The notes beneath the pieces were generated by a model. That model was not told the origin of the DNA. It saw nothing but the letters and a program-made list of their open reading frames with translations, and did no database searches. The position numbers and the translations under genes are program-made. A stretch of DNA of 60,740 bases from Omnitrophica bacterium GWA2_41_15 (lineage in GTDB: Bacteria; Omnitrophota; Gorgyraeia; Gygaellales; Profunditerraquicolaceae), in assembly GCA_919902045.1 (NCBI GenBank), contig CAKKSP010000041.1, forward strand, positions 1 through 60,740. Reading direction: 5' to 3'. Positions within the stretch are counted from its first letter, which is position 1. Every line of letters begins with the position of its first letter. Of the stretch, positions 1-10,882 are shown piece by piece.

Positions 1-2
1 AA

Positions 3-302
3 TTGTTTTCTTCTATAAAAGATTTGCCTTTTGATTCGCGGAAAACCGAATTGGTTGAGGGTAAGGGGTGCCAGGAATGCCGTTTTACCGGTTACCGCGG
101 CCGTACGGGAATTTATGAGATATTGCCATTAAGTGACCAGCTTCGGGAGTTGATTATTACCCGCGCTTCAAGCCAGCAGATTAAACAACTCGCGCTTTCG
201 CAAGGTATGCGCACGCTGCTTTATGACGGGTTACGTAAAGTCGGAATGGGACTTACTACGTTTGCAGAAGTCAAGCGCGTAACACAGCAGGATATAGTTT
301 GA
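3..302 (+). CDS. C-terminal part of GspE/PilB-type secretion ATPase (truncated by window start)
   Basis: GKGCQECRFTGYRGRTGIYEILPL zinc-binding C-terminal motif typical of GspE/PilB; next to a GspF/PilC gene. Confidence 0.85.
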   Translation: MFSSIKDLPFDSRKTELVEGKGCQECRFTGYRGRTGIYEILPLSDQLRELIITRASSQQIKQLALSQGMRTLLYDGLRKVGMGLTTFAEVKRVTQQDIV

Positions 303-1513
303 TGCCGCGATACCGCTATAGCGCAAAAAGCTCAAGCCAAGAAACAGTGCAAGGCTTAATTGACGCTGAAACTACCCAAGACGCAATCTTGCAACTTACG
401 CGCACAGGTTATTTTCCTTTAACTGTGGATGCGGCAGATTCTTCGCATTTAAATAATCGTCAAAGTATGCTTAAAACAAAAATAAGCAGGCGGGAACTGG
501 CGTTATTTACCCGTCAGCTTTCAAGCCTTACTGAATCCGGTATCAATATTATCAACGGGCTTATTATGGTTGCTAAGCAGATGCCGAATAAAGGAATGCA
601 GGCGCTGCTTGGCGAAATTATTGATAAGATCAAAGACGGTAGTTCCTTGGCAGAGAGCCTAAGTTTTTATCCTCAAGCTTTTCCGCGGCTTTATACGGCA
701 ATGATCCATTCCGGTGAATCAGGAGGAAAAATTGAACCTGTGCTCAGGGAGTTGTCGGATTATCTTGAAAAAGAGGAAGAGTTCAAGAATGCTGTCTGGG
801 CAGCGCTAACTTATCCGTTATTTGTGCTTATTGCCGGAATAGCAAGTGTTACGGTATTGATCGGTTTTGTAGTGCCGAGACTGGCCAGTATGTTTACGGA
901 TATGGGGGAAAGTTTGCCATTTCCTACCCGGGTAGTTATTTCATTTTCGCAAGGGATAGGAAAATTTGGTATAATTGTTGCGGCATTATTTGTAGTAGTA
1001 ATAATTTTATGGCAGAGGCTTCGCAGAACAAGCCGTGGAAGAGCTGTTATCGATACCCTGAAAATAAAAATTTTTCTGTCAGGGGAAGTTGTGCTAAAAA
1101 CTGAAATCAGCCGCCTAATGCGCACATTGTCGTTGTTACTTTCAAGCGGAATGCCGATTACTCCCAGCCTTGAAATTGCCTCTTTAGTTACAGATAACGC
1201 TGCCATAAGTTTACATATGCAAAAAGTAAGAGAGCAGATTTCAAAAGGCGCAAATTTATCCGGTTCTTTAAAAGAAACGAAATTTTTCCCGGATCTGGTA
1301 ATCAGTATTATTGCAGTAGGCGAAGAGACGGGCGCTCTTGATAAAGCGTTGCTTCGCGTGGCGTTAAATTATGAGCGGGATGTGGATGTTTTGCTAAAAA
1401 CTGTGGTGCGTTTACTTGAGCCTTCGATAATCCTGATAATGGGGTTGGTGGTGAGTTTTATCGTTTTTTCGATGCTGCTTCCGATTTTTCAAATTAATAT
1501 GCTGGTCAAATAA
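302..1513 (+). CDS. Type II secretion/type IV pilus inner membrane protein GspF/PilC
   Basis: Full-length GspF fold signatures (SRRELALFTRQLSSLTESGINI, FPRLYTAMIHSGESGGKIEPVL, duplicated domain). Confidence 0.9.
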   Translation: MPRYRYSAKSSSQETVQGLIDAETTQDAILQLTRTGYFPLTVDAADSSHLNNRQSMLKTKISRRELALFTRQLSSLTESGINIINGLIMVAKQMPNKGMQALLGEIIDKIKDGSSLAESLSFYPQAFPRLYTAMIHSGESGGKIEPVLRELSDYLEKEEEFKNAVWAALTYPLFVLIAGIASVTVLIGFVVPRLASMFTDMGESLPFPTRVVISFSQGIGKFGIIVAALFVVVIILWQRLRRTSRGRAVIDTLKIKIFLSGEVVLKTEISRLMRTLSLLLSSGMPITPSLEIASLVTDNAAISLHMQKVREQISKGANLSGSLKETKFFPDLVISIIAVGEETGALDKALLRVALNYERDVDVLLKTVVRLLEPSIILIMGLVVSFIVFSMLLPIFQINMLVK

Positions 1514-1517
1514 ATTT

Positions 1518-2897
1518 ATGAACAATCCTTATTTTATATTACAGTTCGCGCAGGATTCTTTAAAAGTGGTGCGAGTAAATAATAACGGCGATTTACAGGT
1601 AGAATCGCGCAGCTTGAATAAAGAGACTCTGAAGGAACAGCTGGCCGATTGTTTTAAAAAACTTAAATTTCATAATCATCCATGCGTAGTTGTGCTTGCG
1701 CGCAGTCAGGCAACATGCCGTTATCTTAAAATCCCCGGCACAAAAATTCAGGAAATAGAGCGCATGCTTACTATGCAGGCAGCGGTATTGTTGCCTTACC
1801 CACAGGATAAGCTGGTCTGTGGGTATCAAATTATCCAAACTGATAAAAGTAATTTCACGCATGCGGATTTAGTGATTGTGCATAAGGAACTGATTTTAAA
1901 AATTCTTGATCCGGTTTTAGAATTTAAACCGCGTAAGGTTTCAGTATTATTAAGCTCCTATGGTTTAGGTAATTTTGCGCGTTTTATAAAGCAAGAAAGC
2001 CAGAATCCTGTCATGCTTTCTGAATTTAACGATAATCAGGCTGAAGTAGCAATTGTGCAGAAAAATAAAATTCTTTTTGGCCGCTCTTTTCGGCTTGACC
2101 GCACGGCGCCTAGCTGGGAAAAGATTTTTTGCGAAGAGTTATTAAAAACAAAAGAAGCTTATCTTAAGGAAACTCAAGGCCTGCCTTTAGAAAAGCTCGT
2201 TCTTTTTTATCCGCAGGGGGCAGTTTTAGATAAAGAAAAATTTGCAAGCCTTTCGGGAATTTCCGTAGAAACTTTTGATTATACCGTCTCTTTAAAGTTG
2301 CCGGATGAATTTAAAAAAGATCCCGCATTTATTTTTAATGGATGGGCAGCGCTATTTGGTTTTAGCTTGGGCCTTCCTGAAAAATCTCTTAATTTGCTGC
2401 CTTTAGAGCTTAAAGAAAAACAAAAAAAACTAACCTCACTAAAAGATGCGGTTTTAATATTATCTTTTCTGTTCTTATCCTTTGTTTTGTGGGCGGTGAT
2501 TTTAAATCGCGGCGTTCAGGCTAAGGGAGATTATCTTAAGAAGATCCAGGCGCGTATTGCAGAAACCGCAAAAGAAGCCATGCCGCTTGAGGAGATGGAA
2601 AAGAGGTTTGAGAATCTTAATCGGTATACTGATAAAAAAAGTGTCAGCCTTGAAATATTAGGCGCATTGGGGGATTTAATTCCGCAGGAGGTTTTTCTTT
2701 CTAATTTTATTTATGCCCAGGAGGAGATAAGTTTACGCGGCCAAGCTAAAATAATCAGTCAGGTTTTGGAGTTTGTAAAAGCGCTTGAAAAATCTTCCGT
2801 GTTTAAGGGGTATGAGATAAAAATAAAATTTGCCACACAAAGAGGCGCAGCTAAAAATGAGGCAATTGATTTTGAGATTTCCTGCCTCAAATCATAA
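1518..2897 (+). CDS. PilM/GspL-like pilus assembly protein
   Basis: Actin-like N-terminus, single TM segment, PilN-like periplasmic part; position between GspF and PilO/GspM-like gene. Confidence 0.65.
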   Translation: MNNPYFILQFAQDSLKVVRVNNNGDLQVESRSLNKETLKEQLADCFKKLKFHNHPCVVVLARSQATCRYLKIPGTKIQEIERMLTMQAAVLLPYPQDKLVCGYQIIQTDKSNFTHADLVIVHKELILKILDPVLEFKPRKVSVLLSSYGLGNFARFIKQESQNPVMLSEFNDNQAEVAIVQKNKILFGRSFRLDRTAPSWEKIFCEELLKTKEAYLKETQGLPLEKLVLFYPQGAVLDKEKFASLSGISVETFDYTVSLKLPDEFKKDPAFIFNGWAALFGFSLGLPEKSLNLLPLELKEKQKKLTSLKDAVLILSFLFLSFVLWAVILNRGVQAKGDYLKKIQARIAETAKEAMPLEEMEKRFENLNRYTDKKSVSLEILGALGDLIPQEVFLSNFIYAQEEISLRGQAKIISQVLEFVKALEKSSVFKGYEIKIKFATQRGAAKNEAIDFEISCLKS

Positions 2898-2903
2898 AAA
2901 AAG

Positions 2904-3425
2904 ATGAAGATTCTAAGCCTAAGAGAAAAACGGATTCTTTGGGTGGTAGTAGGTTTATTGGCAGTCGGCCTTCCGGCGCAGATATTAGTTTTTCCGCTTC
3001 TTGAAAGCCACCGCGATCTTGATAAAAAAATCCTTGCTGCTCAAATTAAAGCGAATAAATATGAACGCCTGATACAGCGTAAAGATGCCTTGCAAAAGAA
3101 ATACCAGGCGATTTCCTTTGTTTTAAAAAATTCATCCGGAGCCCAGGAAACAATTGTTGAGGGCTTAAGTGAGCTTGAGTCATTGGCAAGAGAAAGCGGG
3201 ATTAGAATTTTAGATATCCGTCCGCAACTTTTAAAAAAAGACAGCTCTATTAAAGAGACGGGGATTGAGCTTAAGGCCGCAGCTAATATGGAAGGTTTTA
3301 TCCGTTTTATCTATAAAGTCGAGCGCTCGCTCACTTTATTTAAAATAAAGAAAATCCAACTTACCACCAAACCCGGCTCGCCCATGCTTGAAGGCTCCTT
3401 TAGTATCGCCCGCCTCGCGCTTTAA
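2904..3425 (+). CDS. PilO/GspM-like protein
   Basis: Single N-terminal TM plus coiled coil and ferredoxin-like C-terminus; gene order. Confidence 0.6.
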   Translation: MKILSLREKRILWVVVGLLAVGLPAQILVFPLLESHRDLDKKILAAQIKANKYERLIQRKDALQKKYQAISFVLKNSSGAQETIVEGLSELESLARESGIRILDIRPQLLKKDSSIKETGIELKAAANMEGFIRFIYKVERSLTLFKIKKIQLTTKPGSPMLEGSFSIARLAL

Positions 3426-3437
3426 ATAGATTAGAAT

Positions 3438-3522
3438 AAATTAGGGACAGACACCTATTTTTTTGAAAAGAACTCAAAAATAGAAAATTGTAAAATAGAA
3501 AATAGGTGTCTGTCCCTAATTT
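3438..3522. repeat. Non-autonomous REPIN-like element with 24-nt perfect inverted ends
   Basis: AAATTAGGGACAGACACCTATTTT (3438-3461) and its exact reverse complement (3499-3522); identical to the ends flanking the RAYT gene at 37699-38459. Confidence 0.9.
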
Positions 3523-3580
3523 AACATCACCATACCAAATACCAATCAGTAAGCGCTCACCAATTTTTTTAAAAAAAATC

Positions 3581-3608
3581 TTGACAAGTTTCGGGATTTG
3601 TTTATAAT
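3581..3608 (+). promoter_or_regulatory. sigma70-type promoter of groESL
   Basis: TTGACA (3581-3586), 16-nt spacer, TATAAT (3603-3608). Confidence 0.8.
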
Positions 3609-3634
3609 TGGCACTCTGCGGGTGAGAGTGCTAA
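3608..3634 (+). promoter_or_regulatory. CIRCE operator (HrcA binding site)
   Basis: TTGGCACTC-N9-GAGTGCTAA, one mismatch to canonical TTAGCACTC-N9-GAGTGCTAA. Confidence 0.92.
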
Positions 3635-3663
3635 GATACAACCTATTTAAGGAGGTGTGGGGA

Positions 3664-3954
3664 ATGAAGATTCAACCATTAGGTGACAGAGTAGTAGTAA
3701 AACCCTTGGAACCAGAGAGCAAGACCAAGGGCGGGATTGTTTTACCTGATACGGTTAAAGAAAAGCCTCAAGAGGGTGAAGTCATTGCCGTAGGTAAAGG
3801 TAAGGTTCTTGATAGCGGCGCCATTCAAGCTCTTGAAGTTAAAGCAGGCGATCGCGTGCTTTACGGAAAATATTCCGGGTCAGAAATTACTACCAAAGAC
3901 GGCCAGGAACTGTTGATTATGCGCGAGGAAGATATTTTAGCGGTGATGAAATAA
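3664..3954 (+). CDS. groES: Co-chaperonin GroES
   Basis: [37 protein letters not shown] upstream of ATG 3664 (listed ORF start 3598 is too early). Confidence 0.97.
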   Translation: MKIQPLGDRVVVKPLEPESKTKGGIVLPDTVKEKPQEGEVIAVGKGKVLDSGAIQALEVKAGDRVLYGKYSGSEITTKDGQELLIMREEDILAVMK

Positions 3955-5622
<1,668 letters not shown>

Positions 5623-5650
5623 AACAGAGTGAAGAGTTAAGAATTAATAG

Positions 5651-5708
5651 AAACTAGGGGACGCTTCTGGGGTTTTGAAGAAAAAACTACCGAAGCGTCC
5701 CCTAGTTT
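5651..5708. repeat. Inverted repeat AAACTAGGGGACGCTTC / GAAGCGTCCCCTAGTTT
   Basis: 17-bp perfect arms (5651-5667, 5692-5708); may also act as groESL terminator (T run follows). Confidence 0.85.
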
Positions 5709-5753
5709 TTTATCTTGCAAATATAAAATCTTTACGATAGAATAACAAACATT

Positions 5754-6680
5754 ATGAGCTCCACGTATACCATAGGGATAGATTTAGGTGGAACAAATCT
5801 CAAAATTGCTTTGGTTGAGGCGTCTAACCGTATTAAAGACAAGCAGGTATATGATACGCGTTCCTACCGAAATAAGGAAAGTTTAATCAACGCGATTACA
5901 ACTGCCTGTCAAAATATCATCGCCAAAAATAAACTTAATAAAAATCAAATTTCTGCCATAGGTCTGGGCCTTCCCGGCCCAATTAATTCAAAAAAAGGTT
6001 TAGTCCATTTTTTCCCGAATATTCCCGGATGGAAAGAAGTTTATTTAGGAAAGATTCTTAAAACGCGTTTAAAGAACGACATCTATTTAGATAATGATGC
6101 TAACCTTATGGCGCTTGCTGAACAGCGAGAAGGTGCTGCTAAGGGTTTTGCTAATGCTGTTTGCCTGACTTTGGGGACAGGAGTTGGCGGAGGACTGATT
6201 TTAGAGGGCAAACTTTTTAGAGGAACTGATTTTGCCGCAGGTGAAATTGGACATATTCCGTTAGGTATTAGTGGAGAGCAATGTAATTGTGGAGGCCGTG
6301 CCTGTCTTGAAAGATATATCGGCAATAACCGTCTTCTTGAAAAAGCAAAGAAATCTTTCGGCAAAAATATCAGCCTTGAAGAATTAAGCCAGTTATCTAT
6401 AAAAAGAAATAAAAAAGCAATTGCCTTTTGGCAGGAAACAGGTGTTTATTTAGGAGTAGTTTTATCCGGAGTTGTTAATCTTCTAAATCCTGGTATTATA
6501 GTGCTTGGCGGCGGAGTGGCAAATGCTGGGAAAATATTATTTGATTCAGTAAAAAATACTATTCGTCAACGCGCCATGCCTGTTCAATCAGAGAATCTGC
6601 GGGTTGTAAAAGCGAAATTAGGCAGAGACGCCGGAATGATTGGCGCAGGGATTTTAGCCAGAGAGAAAGGCAAGGTTTAG
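5754..6680 (+). CDS. ROK family sugar kinase (glucokinase-like)
   Basis: [47 protein letters not shown] zinc motif. Confidence 0.92.
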   Translation: MSSTYTIGIDLGGTNLKIALVEASNRIKDKQVYDTRSYRNKESLINAITTACQNIIAKNKLNKNQISAIGLGLPGPINSKKGLVHFFPNIPGWKEVYLGKILKTRLKNDIYLDNDANLMALAEQREGAAKGFANAVCLTLGTGVGGGLILEGKLFRGTDFAAGEIGHIPLGISGEQCNCGGRACLERYIGNNRLLEKAKKSFGKNISLEELSQLSIKRNKKAIAFWQETGVYLGVVLSGVVNLLNPGIIVLGGGVANAGKILFDSVKNTIRQRAMPVQSENLRVVKAKLGRDAGMIGAGILAREKGKV

Positions 6681-6681
6681 T

Positions 6682-7326
6682 ATGAAGATATTTATAGATA
6701 GCGCTAATATAAAAGAGATCAAAGAAGCGGTTAGCCTCGGGGTAGTAGACGGTGTAACTACTAATCCTACTCTTGTAGCCAAAGAATCGAGGCCGGCTAA
6801 ACAACTATTAGAAGAGATTTGCGCGCTCCTGCCAGGGCCGGTAAGCGCAGAAGTTATCAGTCTTGAGTCTAGTGGTATGGTAGCTGAAGCCAGAGAGCTT
6901 TCGCGTATTGCTAAGAATATTGTGGTCAAGGTTCCTTTGATCAAAGAAGGTTTAAAGGCTGCCGCGATATTAGCTAAAGAGAATATAAAAACAAATGTAA
7001 CTTTATGTTTTTCCGCAAACCAGGCTTTGCTTGCTGCTAAGGCAGGGGCAGATTATGTTTCTCCGTTTATCGGCAGGCTTGACGATATCAGTCAGGAAGG
7101 TATGGCATTAATTCGCGACATCCGTCAGATTTTTTTAAATTACAAATTTAAAACCCAGATCATCGTTGCTTCTATACGTAATCCCGTGCATGTCCTGGAA
7201 GCTGCTAAAATCGGAGCTGATATTGCCACTATTCCTTTTTCAGTTATCGAACAGTTAATCAAGCATCCGCTTACTGACATCGGAGTGCAGAGGTTTATAG
7301 AGGATTATAAAAAGATACCAAAGTAA
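6682..7326 (+). CDS. Transaldolase / fructose-6-phosphate aldolase family
   Basis: [61 protein letters not shown]. Confidence 0.93.
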   Translation: MKIFIDSANIKEIKEAVSLGVVDGVTTNPTLVAKESRPAKQLLEEICALLPGPVSAEVISLESSGMVAEARELSRIAKNIVVKVPLIKEGLKAAAILAKENIKTNVTLCFSANQALLAAKAGADYVSPFIGRLDDISQEGMALIRDIRQIFLNYKFKTQIIVASIRNPVHVLEAAKIGADIATIPFSVIEQLIKHPLTDIGVQRFIEDYKKIPK

Positions 7327-7328
7327 AT

Positions 7329-9560
7329 ATGAAAGAGCTTCTTTTAACGCAGATTAACGCAAATCAAACGCAGATAAACGCAGATTTTCAAAGTAAATAT
7401 CTGCGACCATCTGCGTGCAATCTGCGGGAATCTGCGTTAAAATTTTTAATTTTTGTATTTGTTTTATATTCCTTTCCTTGCAACTGCGCAGCACAGGAGA
7501 AAATGGAAGCTCCGGTAACCGTAAACGGAGATACGGTTGAGTATGACGCAAGCGGCAAAGACGTCGTTGCGATAGGGAATGTCAGTGTCCAATATAAAGG
7601 CTCAAAGCTTACCTGTGACAAATTAACCGTTAATACTACTACTAAAGATAGCCAGGCAGAGGGGCATGTAAGGATAGAGGATGCTAAGGGTGTGATGGAA
7701 GGAGAGCGTGGGAAATATAATTTTAACGCTAAATCCGGATCAGTTGAAAATGCTGAATTTCGTTCATCTCCTTACTTTGGCAAAGCCAAAAACGTACAAA
7801 AAATAAGCGATGCTGAATTTATCGCAAATAGAGGTTATTTTACCAGTTGCGATTACCAGAAGCCTCATTATCGCATTAAGGCAAAAACTATTGATTTTTT
7901 CCAGGAAGATAAAGTTATAACAAAGAACGCTGTTTTTTATGTTCAGGACTTGCCGCTTGCTTATTTAAAAAAATATTCCCATAGTTTAAAAGAGCCGATG
8001 ATGCATGTGCAGTTTATGCCAGGAAAGAGCAAAGATTGGGGCGCATTTCTATTAAGTGCCTGGCGTTATCAAGTTACCGATCATGTGCAAGGCAGGATTT
8101 ATGCTGATTACCGTGAAAAACTAGGGTCAGCCGAAGGTTTTGGCGCAAATTATGATACGGATAATTTTGGCCGCGGTGATTTCAAATTTTATTATACCCA
8201 AGAGCGCCCGAAGAATTTTAATGAAGGAGATCCTGCGGAGTTTGAGCGTTACTTGGTGCGTTCGCGCCATAAGTGGGATATTGACGAGCGTACTAATTTA
8301 GTAAGTGAATATTATAAGATTACCGATTCAAAACGCGTTATTTACGGAGGCGAATACAGTATTCTAAAAGATTATTTTTATCGCGAATACGAAAAAGATA
8401 CCCAACCGTCTAGCTATGCTTTATATCATCACGCTTTTGATTATAGCGGGATAGATGTGATGGTACAAAAGCGAGTTAATAGGTGGTATTCCTCTTATAC
8501 CGAGAAATTGCCTGAAATAAAATACAATCTTTCTTCTGTACAAGTTGGAGAAACCCCGTTTTATTTTGAGCATAATTCTTCTCTTGCGAATTTAAATCAA
8601 AAAAATGCAGTGCATTCTTCTCCTGAAGGAGTAAATTTGACCCGATTTGATACCACGAATAAAATATCACTTCCTACTAAGGTGTCATTTCTGCAGTTTA
8701 GGCCTTTTGCCGGGACCCAAGAAACTTTTTATGATAAAGGTGCAGACGGAGAATCGATTGCGCCTCGGACAATGTTTTTAGCCGGAGCAGATGTGAGTAC
8801 GAAGTTTTACCGGGTATTTAATCTCAAGTCGGAATTTTTAAAGATGCAGTTTAATGGTTTACGCCATGTTATTACGCCTACAATCGGTTATACTTATCAG
8901 CATGATCCGACTGTTTCCTCAAACCATATCCGGCAAATTGATGGTATTGATTCTTTAAGCCGCTCAAATAGTGCCTCTTTGGGGCTTTCTAACAAATTAC
9001 AAACCAAGCGTGATAATAAGAGTGTTGATTTTGCGGATTTTAATATTACTAATGCCTATACTTTTAAGACAGAAGGTAATAACGGCGGCAATTTAGGAAA
9101 TTTCCTTTTTGACCTGACAGTTTTGCCATATTCATGGATGCGTTTTGATACCGATGCTACCTATGATCATCGCAACGATTATTTTACCAATGCCAATTAT
9201 GATGTTAACTTTAACTTAGCTTCTAACAAGACTATTGGATTAGGTCAGCGTTATCAGAGAAAAGGCGGTAATGAAATTACCAATAGTTTTGACTGGCGTT
9301 TTACTCCGAAATGGCGTTTGGCGCTTTATCAACGCAGAAATATCGGGCATGACCCTTCGGTAAAAAAAGGTTTACGCGAGCAGGAGTATACGATCTCCCG
9401 CGACTTACATTGCTGGCAGATGGATTTTAGTTATAATGTTAAGCGGGGAGAGGGAGAAACAATTTGGTTAATCTTTCGTTTAAAAGCGTTTCCGGAAATG
9501 GAATTTGTGCTTGATCAATCATACCATGGCCCAAAAGCAGGGTCGCAATCGAATTCGTAA
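7329..9560 (+). CDS. LptD/OstA-like outer membrane LPS assembly protein
   Basis: OstA-type N-domain (VNGDTVEYDASGKDVVAIGNVSVQYKGSKLTCDKLTV) followed by a long beta-strand-rich barrel. Confidence 0.8.
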   Translation: MKELLLTQINANQTQINADFQSKYLRPSACNLRESALKFLIFVFVLYSFPCNCAAQEKMEAPVTVNGDTVEYDASGKDVVAIGNVSVQYKGSKLTCDKLTVNTTTKDSQAEGHVRIEDAKGVMEGERGKYNFNAKSGSVENAEFRSSPYFGKAKNVQKISDAEFIANRGYFTSCDYQKPHYRIKAKTIDFFQEDKVITKNAVFYVQDLPLAYLKKYSHSLKEPMMHVQFMPGKSKDWGAFLLSAWRYQVTDHVQGRIYADYREKLGSAEGFGANYDTDNFGRGDFKFYYTQERPKNFNEGDPAEFERYLVRSRHKWDIDERTNLVSEYYKITDSKRVIYGGEYSILKDYFYREYEKDTQPSSYALYHHAFDYSGIDVMVQKRVNRWYSSYTEKLPEIKYNLSSVQVGETPFYFEHNSSLANLNQKNAVHSSPEGVNLTRFDTTNKISLPTKVSFLQFRPFAGTQETFYDKGADGESIAPRTMFLAGADVSTKFYRVFNLKSEFLKMQFNGLRHVITPTIGYTYQHDPTVSSNHIRQIDGIDSLSRSNSASLGLSNKLQTKRDNKSVDFADFNITNAYTFKTEGNNGGNLGNFLFDLTVLPYSWMRFDTDATYDHRNDYFTNANYDVNFNLASNKTIGLGQRYQRKGGNEITNSFDWRFTPKWRLALYQRRNIGHDPSVKKGLREQEYTISRDLHCWQMDFSYNVKRGEGETIWLIFRLKAFPEMEFVLDQSYHGPKAGSQSNS
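7346..7440. repeat. Palindromic repeat built of CGCAGAT / ATCTGCG units
   Basis: Three CGCAGAT units on the left (7348-7386), four ATCTGCG units on the right (7399-7437); read in frame in the upstream end of the lptD-like ORF. Confidence 0.85.
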
Positions 9561-9572
9561 AAGAGGAAATTA

Positions 9573-10880
9573 ATGAAAATTTCAATTGTCGGTTCAGGTT
9601 ATGTCGGCTTAGTTAGCGGCGCCTGTTTTGCGCAACTCGGAAATAAAGTTATTTGTGTAGATAATAATAAAAAAAAGGTAGCTGCGCTTAAAAAGGGGCA
9701 TATACCGATATATGAGCCAGGCCTTAGTGAACTGATAAAAAGCAATGTTTTAAAAAAACGGCTGCACTTTACTGACAGTATCCGCGAAGGTGTAGAAAAT
9801 TCCGAAATAATTTTTATCGCCGTAGGTACTCCGCCTTCTGAAAACGGCGAAGCAGACCTTACCGGAATTGAAAATGTAGCTGCTAATATCGCTAAAAATA
9901 TGAAGAGTTACCGTTTAATAGTAGAAAAATCTACTGTTCCTGTTGAGACCGGCGAGTGGGTAAAACATACGATCAAATCATATATAAAAAAAGATGTTAA
10001 ATTTGATGTGGCTTCAAACCCGGAATTTTTGCGCGAAGGCCAGGCAATTGACGATTTTATGCATCCGGATCGGATTGTTGTGGGGCTGGAGTCTCAAACC
10101 GCACGCCAGAAGATGGAGCTGTTGTATAAGCCGCTTAATGCCCCGATTGTTTTTACCGACATAAAATCCGCGGAATTAATTAAGCATGCCTCAAATTCTT
10201 TTCTCGCCACGAAGATTTCATTTATTAACGCGGTTTCCTGTATTTGCGATAAAGTCGGGGCTGATGTTACAGAAGTTGCAAGAGGGATGGGTTTAGATAA
10301 GAGGATCGGCCCGGGTTTTTTAAGCGCAGGGATCGGTTACGGAGGATCATGTTTTCCTAAAGATTTAGAGGCTTTTGTTAAAATCTCTGAAAAATTAGGT
10401 TATAATTTTAAATTGCTTAAAGCCGTAAAAGAAATAAATGAAAACCAAAAAGATGAGTTTGTGCAAAAAATAAAGAACTCGCTCTGGATAATCAAGGATA
10501 AAAATATCGGAGTCCTGGGTATTTCTTTTAAGCCTGATACCGATGATATCCGCAGTGCTCCTGCCATAGATATCATTAAATCGCTGGAGGCTGAAGGGGC
10601 AAAAGTAAAAGTCTACGACCCTCAAGCAATGGATAAAACTAAGGGTATATTTAAGACTGTTAATTATTGTAAGGATCCTTATGCTGTGTGTAAAGGGGCG
10701 GAGTGTTTGTTGATTCTTACAGAATGGGATGAATTTAAAGAGCTGGATTTTTTAAAGATAAAAAAATTAATGCGACGCCCGATAATTATTGATGGCCGTA
10801 ATATTTATGATTCAAGGCGGCTGGAAAAAATAGGTTTTACTTATATCAGTGTTGGAAGAGGCGGCCTTTTAAGGAAATAA
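9573..10880 (+). CDS. UDP-glucose 6-dehydrogenase
   Basis: MKISIVGSGYVGLVSGACFAQLGNKV, GFLSAGIGYGGSCFPKDLEAF. Confidence 0.93.
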   Translation: MKISIVGSGYVGLVSGACFAQLGNKVICVDNNKKKVAALKKGHIPIYEPGLSELIKSNVLKKRLHFTDSIREGVENSEIIFIAVGTPPSENGEADLTGIENVAANIAKNMKSYRLIVEKSTVPVETGEWVKHTIKSYIKKDVKFDVASNPEFLREGQAIDDFMHPDRIVVGLESQTARQKMELLYKPLNAPIVFTDIKSAELIKHASNSFLATKISFINAVSCICDKVGADVTEVARGMGLDKRIGPGFLSAGIGYGGSCFPKDLEAFVKISEKLGYNFKLLKAVKEINENQKDEFVQKIKNSLWIIKDKNIGVLGISFKPDTDDIRSAPAIDIIKSLEAEGAKVKVYDPQAMDKTKGIFKTVNYCKDPYAVCKGAECLLILTEWDEFKELDFLKIKKLMRRPIIIDGRNIYDSRRLEKIGFTYISVGRGGLLRK

Positions 10881-10882
10881 TT

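Noticed and set aside
811-1206. Minus-strand 131-aa ORF inside gspF/pilC
   Set aside because: Shadow ORF opposite a confident coding gene.
5651-5715. Inverted repeat after groEL as only a Rho-independent terminator
   Set aside because: It is followed by T residues and may terminate, but its TAGGGGACG core is shared with other palindromes here, so the repeat-family reading was preferred; both may be true.
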